Below, one piece after another: positions 10,662-23,597 of a DNA stretch of 64,000 bases. The notes below the pieces were generated by a model. The model was not told the DNA's origin. It did not search any database and saw only the letters and a program-made list of their open reading frames with translations. How positions within the stretch are numbered: position 1 is the first letter of the stretch; each line of letters opens with the position of its first letter. The DNA comes from Oreohelix idahoensis (taxonomy: Eukaryota; Mollusca; Gastropoda; Stylommatophora; Oreohelicidae): the NCBI GenBank assembly GCA_024509875.1, contig JAMPIV010012229.1, positions 434,001-498,000 of the forward strand. The letters are read 5' to 3'. The translations under genes were made by a program, and so were the position numbers.

Positions 10662-11858
10662 TCAATTAATTCGTGCTTGTAATCCTATAAACTTGCCACT
10701 CATGTTGCTGGCGTTGTCATAAATTTGACCACGGTAGTCTATAATATCAATGTCATTTGCCTTTAAAAAATTAAGTAGACTTTTAGTAAGCTGTTCAGCA
10801 CTATGACCTTCCATATCCAAAAATGTCACAAATCTTTCAACTGGTCCAGATGGCAAAACATAGCGCAGAGTCAAAGTCAGCTGGTCCATATTAGATATAT
10901 CTGGTGTAGAATCCAATGAAACGGAATAATACTTGTATTTCTTCACTTCACAGAGAATGTGATCCGGTATGCTGGATCCAATCAGTTTGATGAATTCCTC
11001 ACACGTTGTTTTAGATAGATATGATGTATGTCCAAATCCTTTGTTTGCATGAGTACTTATATGCTCTGCCAGCAAAGGGTCAAACTTGGCCAGTAATTCT
11101 AACAACCCTAAGTAATTCCCGTTATAAGGGTACCCAACAATTTCATCACTGCCACGAAATGAAAGGCCTCGTTCTGCTAAAAACTTCACAACTTCAATTA
11201 TTCGCTCTAAAAGTTTGTGCCAATACTTTTCTTGAATGTCCATTTGTTTCACAAGATGGGAATCGACACGTTCACCTTTGTTTTTACGCATCAACAGTGA
11301 AATTAAAGCTCGTCTATGTGAGGAGCTTTCTTTATGTCGACGCAATAGATTGCTTGCATTTTTCCAGTCATTAAACCCTTCCACAGTAAACTTTGATGAA
11401 CATTCTGAACTCATAAGCTTGCATGGGAAACAGAATGGGCGCACTTTACTTTCTGAATAGCATAACCATTTTCTTGCATGTTGCTTGTTTGTAAGTTTAT
11501 GAATATGTGTAAAATAAGACTTCTGACAGTATCGAGTTTTCTTTTCAGTGTCATACAATCGCACGGATGAAGAGAGGGCTCTATCAACATGTTGACATTT
11601 TTCACTTCCCTTGGATATGCAATATTCACGCTCACAGTCATCTATATTGTTCGGCCAGTCACCAGTATCATTAGAGTACTTCTTCATTTCACTTATTCTT
11701 TCACATTCAGACTCAGTGTATACTGGGTTTTGCTGTATGCTTTCTGCTGCACAGCCTGCACTAGTACTAGTTGTTCCTGTACTTCCAGCTTCAGCGGTTA
11801 GAGTACCACCACCATGAACATCAAAATATTCTGTCAGCTTACGTATTTTTGATATCAC
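10662..11858 (-). pseudogene. hAT transposase (ZMYM1-like, DUF4371 type), C-terminally truncated
   Basis: The 398-codon frame reads as the first half of a hAT transposase of the type often annotated as zinc finger MYM-type protein 1-like. Residues about 85-180 form a TTF-type zinc-binding region (HARKWLCYSESKVRPFCFPC) and the remainder a DUF4371-like RNase-H-fold start, ending shortly after YDNASNMSGK. The frame is open upstream to about 11958 without a clear ATG, so the true start is uncertain or lies in a lost exon. The second half of the catalytic domain and the C-terminal dimerisation domain are absent, and the right-hand sequence passes directly to the terminal repeat. It cannot be an active transposase, but it could be mobilised in trans. 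Confidence 0.85.
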
Positions 11859-12334
11859 AAGTTGATCTCTTCTTTCTTTTTCTTCCTTCGCTTTACGTTG
11901 TTCACTTCCAGAAGCATAATTACGTCCAATATCTCTGTGTCTACTGCTAATTTTTTGAGTTTTCTAACCTTACAAATCAAGAAATTTTAATCAAGATCGA
12001 AAGAGAGTGCGAGCACGCCGTATACCTCAATTAAAACAGGAAGTTTCCGTTTCCTAAATTCTAGTTTTTATTGTTAATGCAAATTCATTTCACAAAGAAC
12101 GAAACAAAATTAGAGGGGCAGTCGCCTAGAGCCAAAAAAGTGGCTTCCGTCCAAACGTGACCAAATTTTCAACGCCACTTAAATGGCTTCTGTCCGCAAA
12201 CAGTTAAGATTAAAATAATGAAGAGTCACACTAAGTTACCCTCTTATGCGCTTTCTCTCACAATTTCGTGACACCAAATGAAAAAGCGCTAAAGATGGCA
12301 TAAATCACAAGATCATTGGTTTAACGCTCGTATT

Positions 12335-12463
12335 TTTTTTCTTCTCTCTAACCAGCGGCACTCGAGCTTTCCAGCTCTTTTGGCCCAATGACATGTCATT
12401 GCGAGGCTGGGGGGTCAGTGGACTTTCCTTCCAACCCGGTCAGGAGCTTCGATCCTTCCCATC
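12335..12463 (-). repeat. 5'-truncated SINE nested in the hAT element
   Basis: It is the 3' half of the SINE at 9588-9847, flanked by a perfect 12-bp duplication AACGCTCGTATT at 12323-12334 and 12464-12475. The tail lies on the left (T-rich on the plus strand). The SINE is therefore younger than the hAT insertion, or was carried by it. Confidence 0.85.
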
Positions 12464-12794
12464 AACGCTCGTATTAGACGATGACCAAAAAATTATGTAC
12501 ATATTTATTGGCGCGGGGCCCCTAAAAGCGCGGGGCCCGTAGCATATGCTACTTGTGCTACTACGTTAATCCGGCTCTGCTAATTATAACCCATCTGAGG
12601 TTGAACGGGATATTTTTCTTCATTAATTTAAAAACAAAAAACAAATGTATGCCAGTGTGTGTTATATATAACATATTTTTAATGACTGTTACAGTCAATG
12701 CAGACTGCTAGCCACAATGTAGCTCAGTTATGCAAGCAGACACTCCCGCACCGCCCTTAACCCACATCCCACCCTCCAAATCAAGAGCCATGGC

Positions 12795-12960
<166 letters not shown>

Positions 12961-13511
12961 CTGTGATTTACTGCCTATTTCATATGAGAGATTGAAGGAA
13001 AGAAGGAGTGAAATTAATTATGCCAAACAAATGGCTTTGTTCGACTGGTTGATGTTTTTGTTGGATATGATGTTCGACTGGGATGGTATGGATAGCTGGA
13101 TGGAAGTTGCCGATGGGTGGCAAGAAGCTGTGGAAGAACTGATAAATGATTGGTACGATAAGCCAACGGAAATATAAAAAAAGCTGTTTGAATAGGTGAC
13201 ATTTTGGGGGCAGCTTTATACAGGTCCTACGAGAGGGGGACCAGCAGGGTCATTTGGTAGAGATCTCACCTCACGGGGAAGGGAGGGGTCACGAATGCGT
13301 GAAGAACGCACTTTGTTACCTCTCGCCCCAAATTATGAGGGGGCCTCACAACGTTAAATCAGGTCTCATCTAAGCTCTCTGCGGGCTTGGCTGTATACAT
13401 TCTATAGCTGAACAGAGTGATAGACAAGCCAATGAATTGATTAATGAACGGATAATATGTAGTCGTGATATATAAATCAATAAATCGATTGTTGGTTGAC
13501 TGAATGGAATC
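12961..13511. other. No gene recognised
   Basis: A 61-codon open frame at 12992-13177 resembles nothing, and its opposite strand is also open. I see no splice or family signal. The stretch separates two GATA arrays. Confidence 0.4.
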
Positions 13512-14850
<1,339 letters not shown>

Positions 14851-16360
14851 TCGGCTTACGAATAAGTTCCTCTCTTAAAGGCGTTCGTAAACCGATTTTG
14901 TACTGAAGTCGGAATTTGCACGTCCAGAAAATATGCATTAGTGTCTGCTAATGAAACGACGCAAAAAAAATAATGCTGTATAACATTTATTTTACTGGAA
15001 TATGTCTGAAAGATTATTAATAATGGCAGTGTATGTCACGGGATTGCCTCCCCTTGCTTTGCAGTATTGGTCCACTAATGGTCACAACGCAAGCGTATCT
15101 AAAAGTAGTTCGTCCGAGGTATCTATCTTCGCGCAAGATTACTCTTGGCAAAGATGTAGATAAGATGAATGGCGTTTCTACCGTCGGGGAGCCTTCACAA
15201 GATATTCCCAGAAGTCAAGAACAAACGCTGCTTAAGGGCTGAGCAAATTTGTTAACTTAATATCTGGCCCGTCGCCTTCTGTGAAGGGTTTGTACATTGG
15301 TTCTGTCCCGTCAAACCCCCAGTTGGAGTAACCCAACGAATGCCTTCTTATGAGTAATGGCTCTATATTTATATATAGGTATTTATCAAGAAACTGGCTC
15401 ATTTGTTTGCTTTCATACGTATAAACTGAATCAACTATTATTGTTTAGTTTAAAATAACATACAAATAATTTAATAGTCAATTAGTCTGTAACATGGGAA
15501 AATAAATATGGAAAATTGGGTGAAAATTAAAATTAAGGTTTCCTCACTGAGGTTTAGAATGGGCTTTAGAATGTATTTAATTTTTGCTGTAGCCTGTTAC
15601 ACACAACTTAGCTCCAGATGAGTCCTGCAGCTGTGGTTTCCGTCACTTCTTTTTGGTGATGAGTACACTTCTCCACATAATTCGTCCACTGTAGGCGGTT
15701 GGTGGTGATACTCTTCTCTCACACTAGTGGCGTAGAAACTTCAGTACTTAAGTCTGATGTCTTGTAACCACAAACTGTGACTAATAGACAGAAGCAAATG
15801 CCTTCTGCTGAGTACATTTGTTGTCCGCAAACTAACAGGCCCATTGTCATGCGCTCCACCCACCAATGTTAACCTCTCAGAAGAATTAAATTCCCCAGCA
15901 CACAATGTAACTCAGGGAATATGATGAAAATTCACCAATATCCTTCTGGGTGTCAACTAGGAAATTGCGTATGGAGTGCGTGAATAATAATCTGCCTGAA
16001 TTACAATTAAAAGGTTATATAAATCTCACAAAATGATTCTATACACTTTAGGCACATGTAATTTAATCATCACTCATTCCTGATCCTTACACCCGTCTGA
16101 GTCTGGAGTCGCTCTGCTGTCGGGTTTCCCACAAGACTAGTCAGAAACAATCACCAGCTCTTGCAGTAGTGGTTCATGCAAATACTATTTTCATATGTTG
16201 AGGTTGTCAGCCTCATATATAACCACTTAGCAAGAATTCTGTAGAATTTACATTAGTAAATAAATTGCTTACACTTACCCCAACATTTTGGGAATACGCA
16301 CTTCTCCTGGCACAGATTTAGAATGGACACAGCTCTGTATTATATGCTTCAAATCACGTA
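14851..16360. other. No gene recognised
   Basis: Non-coding in all frames; the 69-codon frame at 15033-15242 has no recognisable features. A possible minus-strand LTR/PBS junction at about 15863-15880 is listed under findings. Confidence 0.4.
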
Positions 16361-16536
16361 GGTCTGGAAATGTAAGTTAATTCCTCTGACGGCTGGTGTT
16401 CTGTAAATTCCTGTCCTGGGAAAACTGTTTGTATAATTCCTCTTATGACTTGGTCTGGGAAATATAAGTTAATTCTTCTGACGGCTGGTGTTCTTTGAAT
16501 CCTGCCTGGGAAAACTGTTGGTATAATTCCTCTCTG
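16361..16536. repeat. Two-copy tandem duplication of about 88 bp
   Basis: Each unit contains the segment CTGACGGCTGGTGTTCT and then CTGGGAAAACTGTT. The two copies are adjacent and diverged by substitutions and small indels. Confidence 0.8.
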
Positions 16537-18180
16537 ACTCCTCGTGATAAAATTCCCAAGTTTCCAGTCATGTATTAAAATTGAGGGTTTACTTGTAAAT
16601 TCCAAAGTTTCCCAATACTCGATCTGGTACTTATAGTTGTGGAATTGTAAGTCCTATCATGTTTCCCCTATCTTGTATGAGGTGTTTAGTTGACGCTGCG
16701 ATGCATTCTGTCTGTGTGTGTGTCTGATTTCTACAGTATATCTCACAATCCGGAGCTTCAAATCCCAGCTGTGTTTCCTGCTGAATGTTCCAATCAATTC
16801 ATTGTAGCTTCTGGCGAACCAATCAAATTTATCTAGCACTGTTTGGGTGGAGACGTTTATCATTGCTCATCTTACACGTATTTGGAAATATTAAATTTAA
16901 TATACACGCGTGGCCTCTTACAATAGTGATGTCAAATCGTTACATAAGACTTCCGGCGCGACTCTGTCTATCACAATATTGTGACCGTGTTTTCCTGGCG
17001 TAATGACTTCCGCCCAGATGTCTAGCCCGACAGATTATCTAATTATCCCCTTTATCTGCATGTTTCCGCCAGACAGATGTCTGGTCAGACCGTGTTGTCT
17101 TCTTTCATCGTAGCACAAAACAAACTTGTGTCAACATGATCAACAGTTTTCCAATGGGGTCAAATGTTTGACGGACACGTTTCCACAGGTGGTCAGACGA
17201 ATTCAAAGAGATAAACGGGTGATCTGGTCTGACGACTGGGTATTGTTACGATAAAACGTCTGAGGAGTGGTAAACAATAAGATACGCATTACTCCCGTAG
17301 CAAATACTCCCATAGGGGAGTGGCGTGTTAGAGACTTCACATTGCTATGTCCTGCATAGAGCAAAATAGTGAAAATAACGAATGAAAAGGCATGATTTAT
17401 GCCAAATAAAAGCGATGTGAGAAAAATGAAGATAGAGAAAGGATACTGCCGGAGGGCTGAAGGTGTGCGAGATCACACAAAAGAGCATGTTCAGACGTTT
17501 TGTCACAGTGTAGTAAAACGGAGTGTGTTGTAGAATACAAACAATTCCAAAAAAAAAAAATGTTACTATCATGGTATTTTTACACCTTGCGAGACAACAG
17601 TGAACGAGAGCGCGAGCTGATTCAAAATAGTTTTAGTTCTTAAGAACTCGTTCGTATCGGCGGGTTGCCGTCAATCGAGACAGCCGTAACCCCCAGAACT
17701 TACTGCACTATGCTCGTGCCAAAGTGAAAGCGATGTTATGCTCAGGTGTTCACATTACTTTGATGTGTCCAAAGATGTCGTACATCGCTTTGTTCTTTTT
17801 AATATGAAGTTGAATAACCTCTAGTGGCCTCGTCAAAGATTAAACAGACTGGTTCTGTCTAATTAGAACTCAAATCGGAAAAGGGGTTAACAGCGAAGTC
17901 GTAACTGAACGAGCATAATTTTTTTTTTTTTTGATTATTTATTTTTAAAAATTGTATAATGTGTCCTGTTTATGCTGGTTAGCCAGGAATCTTGTAATTG
18001 TTTTATTTTTCTGTGCGCTCCTTACGAACCTTGGAGCTACCGCTGCAGCTGATCTCCCTGCAGGAAGCATGTACAAAGACATCACGTGATTTTACAGCAG
18101 TGGTTTCTGTGACAATTTGTTTAAATGATGAGGTTGCCAGTCTCATACATCAAATAATTATTTCTCTAATATCCCGGATA
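16537..18180. other. No gene recognised
   Basis: No supportable ORF or repeat was seen. Short open frames (16785-17003, 17998-18195) are unremarkable. Confidence 0.4.
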
Positions 18181-21085
18181 ATGGTGTCCTGTTGACTTCT
18201 TCTTGTGGTGTCTTGTTGACTTCTTCCTATGGTGTCTTGTTGACTTCTTCCTATGGTGTCTTGTTGACTTCTTCCTATGGTGTCTTGTTGAGTTCTTCCT
18301 ATGGTGTCTTGTTGACTTCTTCTTATGGTGTCTTGTTGACTTCTTCTTATGGTGTCTTGTTGACTTCTTCTTATGGTGTCTTGTTGGCTTCTTCTTATGG
18401 TGTCTTGTTGACTTCTTCCTATGGTGTCTTGTTGACTTCTTCCTATGGTGTCTTGTTGACTTCTTCTTATGGTGTCTTGTTGACTTCTCCCTATGGTGTC
18501 TTGTTGACTTCTTCCTATGGTGTCTTGTTGACTTCTTCCTATGGTGTCTTGTTGACTTCTTCTTATAGTGTCTTGTTGACTTCTTCCTATGGTGTCTTGT
18601 TGACTTCTTCCTATGGTGTCTTGTTGACTTCTTCTTATGGTGTCTTGTTGACTTCTTCCTATGGTGTCTTGTTGACTTCTTCCTATGGTGTCTTATTGAC
18701 TTCTTCCTATGGTGTCTTGTTGACTTCTTCCTATAGTGTCTTGTTGACTTCTTCCTATGGTGTCTTGTTGACTTCTTCTTATGGTGTCTTGTTGACTTCT
18801 TCCTATGGTGTCTTGTTGACTTCTTCCTATGGCGTCTTGTTGACTTCTTCCTATGGTGTCTTGTTGAGTTCTTCCTATGGTGTCTTGTTGACTTCTTCCT
18901 ATGGTGTCTTGTTGACTTCTTCCTATGGTGTCTTGTTGACTTCTTCTTATGGTGTCTTGTTGACTTCTTCCTATGGTGTCTTGTTGACTTCTTCCTATGG
19001 TGTCTTGTTGACTTCTTCCTATGGTGTCTTGTTGACTTCTTCCTATGGTGTCTTGTTGACTTCTTCCTATGGTGTATTGTTGACTTCTTCCTATGGTGTC
19101 TTGTTGACTTCTTCCTATGGTGTCTTGTTGACTTCTTCCTATGGTGTCTTGTTGACTTCTTCCTATGGTGTCTTGTTGACTTCTTCCTATGGTGTCTTGT
19201 TGACTTCTTCTTATGGTGTCTTGGTTACTTCTTCCTATGGTGTCTTGTTGACTTCTTCCTATGGTGTCTTGTTGACTTCTTCTTATGGTGTCTTGTTGAC
19301 TTCTTCCTATGGTGTCTTGTTGACTTCTTCCTATGGTGTCTTGTTGACTTCTTGCTATGGTGTCTTGCTGACTTCTTCTTATGGTGTCTTGTTGACTTCT
19401 TCTTATGATGTCTTGTTGACTTCTTCCTATGGTGTCTTGTTGACTTCTTCTTATGGTGTCTTGTTGACTTCTTCTTATGGTGTCTTGTTGACTTCTTCTT
19501 ATGGTGTCTTGTTGATTTCTTCCTATGGTGTCTTGCTGATTTCTTCCTATGGTGTCTTGTTGACTTCTTCCTGTGGTGTCTTGCTGACTTCTTCCTATGG
19601 TGTCTTGTTGACTTCTTCCTATGGTGTCTTGTTGACTTCTTCCTATGGTGTCTAGTTGACTTCTTCCTATGGTGTCTTGTTGACTTCCTCCTATGGTGTC
19701 TTGTTGACTTCTTCCTATGGTGTCTTGTTGACTTCTTCTTATGGTGTCTTGTTGACTTCTTCCTATGGTGTCTTGTTGACTTCCTCCTATGGTGTCTTGT
19801 TGACTTCTTCCTATGGTGTCTTGTTGACTTCTTCCTATGGTGTCTTGTTGACTTCTTCCTATGGTGTCTTGTTGACTTCTTCCTACGGTGTCTTGTTGAC
19901 TTCTTCTTATGGTGTCTTGTTGACTTCTTCCTATGGTGTCTTGTTGACTTCTTGCTATGGTGTCTTGTTGACTTCTTATGGTGTCTTGTTGACTTCTTAT
20001 GGTGTCTTGTTGACTTCTTCCTATGGTTTCTTGTTGACTTCTTCCTATGGTGTCTTGTTGACTTCTTCCTATGGTGTCTTGTTGACTTCTTCTTATGGTG
20101 TCTTGTTGACTTCTTCCTATGGTGTCTTGTTGACTTCTTCCTATGGTGTCTTGTTGACTTCTTCCTATGGTGTCTTGTTGACTTCTTCCTATGGTGTCTT
20201 GTTGACTTCTTCCTATGGTGTCTTGTTGACTTCTTCTTATGGTGTCTTGTTGACTTCTTCCTATGGTGTCTTGTTGACTTCTTCCTATGGTGTCTTGTTG
20301 ACTTCTTCTTATGGTGTCTTGTTGACTTCTTCCTATGGTGTCTTGTTGACTTCTTCCTATGGTGTCTTGTTGACTTCTTCCTATGGTGTCTTGTTGACTT
20401 CTTCCTATGTTGTCTTGTTCACTTCTTCTTATGGTGTCTTGTTCACTTCTTCTTATGGTGTCTTGTTGACTTCTTCCTATGGTGTCTTGTTGACTTCTTC
20501 CTATGGTGTCTTGTTGACTTCTTCTTATGGTGTCTTGTTGACTTCTTGCTATGGTGTCTTGTTGACTTCTTCCTATGGTGTCTTGTTGACTTCTTCTTAT
20601 GGTGTCTTGTTGACTTCTTCTTATGGTGTCTTGTTGACTTCTTCCTATGGTGTCTTGTTGACTTCTTCCTATGGTGTCTTGTTGACTTCTTCTTATGGTG
20701 TCTTGTTGACTTCTTCTTATGGTGTCTTGTTGACTTTTTCCTATGGTGTCTTGTTGACTTCTTCCTATGGTGTCTTATTGACTTCTTCCTATGGTGTCTT
20801 GTTGACTTCTTCCTATGGTGTCTTGTTGACTTCTTCCTATGGTGTCTTGTTGACTTCTTCCTATGGTGTCTTGTTGACTTCTTCCTATGGTGTCTTGTTG
20901 ACTTCTTCCTATGGTGTCTTGTTGACTTCTTCCTATGGTGTTTTGTTGACTTCTTCCTATGGTGTCTTGTTGACTTCTTCCTATGGTGTCTTGTTGACTT
21001 CTTCCTATGGTGTCTTGTTGACTTCTTCCTATGGTGTCTTGTTGACTTCTTCCTATGGTGTCTTGTTGACTTCTTCCTATGGTGT
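18181..21085. repeat. 24-bp minisatellite, about 120 copies
   Basis: The unit is GGTGTCTTGTTGACTTCT followed by TCCTAT (or TCTTAT). Because 24 is divisible by three and the unit contains no stop in several frames, long open frames appear on both strands: an eight-residue plus-strand repeat around SYGVLLTS, another around FLWCLVDF, and minus-strand repeats such as HHRKKSTR. Two shortened 21-bp units occur near 19970-20000. The coding appearance follows from the unit length, so I call it satellite DNA. The array is interrupted at its right end by gypsy element B and resumes for about 30 bp at 33612. Confidence 0.95.
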
Positions 21086-22161
21086 TGTTGCGTGATAAAT
21101 TCTCGCAACATCGTTTTATTACAATATCTATTTTATAACGCAAGGGCAACAACTGCTTGAAATTTATAGTCACTTTTCTCGGTAAGCATTTGTCTTCTCG
21201 CGTTGGTATTGAATGCAGTTAAGTTTTGAGCTGTGGTCTTTTTGCGCTGGACTGCGCATGACTGGTCTTGTTTTTTGGTCGATCGGTTTCCGCCCACCAC
21301 TAGTGGAGTGAGCGATTTGAATGGCGAAAGAGATGCCTCGTTGAAGAGGGGATCTCCGCTATTTTTTGTTCTGTCAGGGATGTGTAGTCCTCTTAATGGA
21401 TATTTCGTTTATTCGAGATAATACCTCTAGTGTTTCCCACATGTCGGGAGGCGTGATATTTCTGTGTATTTCCTGAAAGCAAGGTAAATTGACTTTTCAT
21501 TAACTCTATCGATTTTGGGTCGTGAGCGATTTCGATTCATAGCCTGTCTTCGAAAGTCGTCGTCACGAGATGTTTTCCCAGCTCACATGTCGCTGTATTG
21601 TGCTGCATCGGTTGATGCATGTCCCAAGGACCATTACTTGCTACTTTGTTAAATGAACTAGGTTTGGAAAACCTTTACTATCTAGAGGATATTTTTGAGG
21701 ACATTATTTATACTTCGGCAGACGTGTCTGTCTTGCTGAAGTCAGACTAAGGAGAGTGAACTGATCTCATACATCTGGTTATCTCCTGGCTGTTATAGAA
21801 AAGGATGGAGTTTTTCACCTGACTACATTTACAGCACTATGAAATATAACATGCATCTGACTCATCATTGTAATGCTGTCTACCGTCTATTGCTGTATTG
21901 AATGTTGCTGTGATAATGACTGTTTGATGTGCCTACATATTCGCGTAACCATTTTGTCACTGTGGCGTCCACAATAAATAATGAAGAAAAACGTCAACGG
22001 CTGTTACAAGAATCATTGACTTTATACGTCGTGAGTTTACTGACGTCCTATGTGGATTGCCCTGTTATTTTTGTATGAACATTGTTTGACTGAACACATC
22101 TGCACACTACACAAAACCAGACATGCGGATACCATCCATCATCATATGGCATCACGCATCA
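21086..22161 (+). repeat. 5' LTR of gypsy element B
   Basis: 1,076 bp, beginning TGTTGCGTGAT and ending ATCACGCATCA, an imperfect 11-bp inverted repeat with TG...CA ends. It equals 32536-33611 except for T versus C near 21392. It should contain the element's promoter and polyadenylation signal (AATAAA at about 21974). Confidence 0.97.
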
Positions 22162-22163
22162 TT

Positions 22164-22180
22164 TGGTGGCCATAAGCTGG
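22164..22180 (+). other. Primer-binding site of gypsy element B
   Basis: TGGTGGCCATAAG begins 2 nt after the LTR. TGG pairs with the CCA of a tRNA 3' end. The tRNA species is not identified. Confidence 0.6.
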
Positions 22181-23597
22181 TTTGATTCTGGTACCAGCAA
22201 ACACGGGGGTCCCTTACCCACTTCATTTTCAACAAGAATTCATCAGCATCCTTCAAGAAATTAACATTCTTCAATACAGTCAACATCTTCAAAATTTTCA
22301 AAGTACTCGGCGTTGCCCGGTAAAAGTCAAAATTTCAACTTTTTGACGGAAACAAGAATTTGACAGTACCCCGGCGTTGTTACATGTTGCCGGATAACTC
22401 GGACTGCTGTTATCTTTTACGCAAGTCAAGCAAGTTGCTGCTGTCAAGGTTCCAGTGCTGTCGTTTTTGTGAAGGTCAAGTGCCGGTTGAAACGGGTTGT
22501 TTTCTGAAGAAGGCCAAGTACCGATTTCCATCAACTTACTTTTGGATTAGAAGGTCAAGTGCCGAAACAACTCAACACACAGTATTTCAGAAGCTCTTGT
22601 ACCATCGTGTTAGCAGTGGAAGCAGTTCAGATGTGCCATCATCGTTGGAGCTTCGCTCTTTAGGACGTTGATTGACATCCGTTTTTTTCTGCTGTTCTAC
22701 GATTGGAAGCCTATAAGTTAAGTGGCCTGTTTGTATGTAAACTGTGCCCTTATACTTCTGCTGAGTCTTCTGTGTATCATCTCATTCTATATGTTATATG
22801 TCTATATGTTATTTGTATATTTATATGTTTATATTTCAGCGGGTTCTCGGTTGGGTGGTGTCTCCGTTAGATTATGCCACGTCATAGAGGTCGTCTGTTG
22901 TGAGCGTTTTCTGTAGGGTTTGCAAATTTCCGATACTGGAATTTGCTAAGCGACTTCTGTTGCTATTTATGTTAGCTGTGATGACATGTTTTAATATTGT
23001 TTTCGTTATTATTTCGCATTCTTTAGTTTTGTTTTGATTTGTTTGTATTTGTTAGCCTACTCTTGTCTATAATTTAGTTTCATACAACATTTTTGTTTAT
23101 ACACTGTGGTGTCATGTATTTTGTTTAATTATATCGCAGATATCGTCACATTTTTTGTGATATTTCATTAATTTCTGCTTTATTTTTAGTTGATTTCTGC
23201 GAACGTTTTTGTATTGTTGCTGATCTTTGTTATTGTTTACATTGTTATTGTTTACATTGATTGCATTGTTTACATTTTCAATGTTTACATTCTGCATGTG
23301 TTTACATAGTCATTGTTTACAGTTATAGTAATTAGTTAATGGGCTATGCTAATGCACTGTTACTACTACACTGATGATAAATGAATGATGAATAGTGTCG
23401 TGCACTATTGAATGAGAAGTGCACTTATGATCAAGAATTGAGTGCTGATATTTCATATACAAGTTCTTTGATTGGAGACTTGTTTCCCACAGAGACTGGG
23501 ATAATATAATGTAATGTGAATATACAAGTGCTTAATTAAGACTTGTTACACTTAGGTTTGAAATAAATTAGTTAATTATTTCAGGTTTTGGACTCAT
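22181..23597 (+). other. Untranslated leader of gypsy element B
   Basis: About 1.4 kb without a supportable ORF; becomes very AT-rich from 22720. It lies between the primer-binding site and gag and probably carries packaging signals. Confidence 0.6.

Larger units (their letters stand above)
10528..12579 (-). mobile_element. hAT-superfamily DNA transposon (2,052 bp), defective
   Basis: Terminal inverted repeats CAGGGCCGGATTAA (left) and, on the opposite strand, CAGAGCCGGATTAA (right) are flanked by a perfect 8-bp target duplication, CTAATTAT, at 10520-10527 and 12580-12587. An 8-bp duplication is the hallmark of hAT transposons. The inner ends also match (GGGGCC and GTAGCATATG on both sides). 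The only ORF is an N-terminal part of a transposase on the minus strand. A SINE is inserted near the right end. An unfilled copy of the target repeat is present at about 9467-9562, where CTAATTAT occurs once. Confidence 0.92.

Noticed and set aside
12992..13177. Small acidic 61-codon protein
   Set aside because: It lies between microsatellites, with an equally open opposite strand and no supporting signals.
18192..21160. Long open frames of 487, 479 and 402 codons with eight-residue repeats
   Set aside because: They are read from the 24-bp minisatellite. Unit length divisible by three and a stop-free unit explain openness in several frames on both strands.
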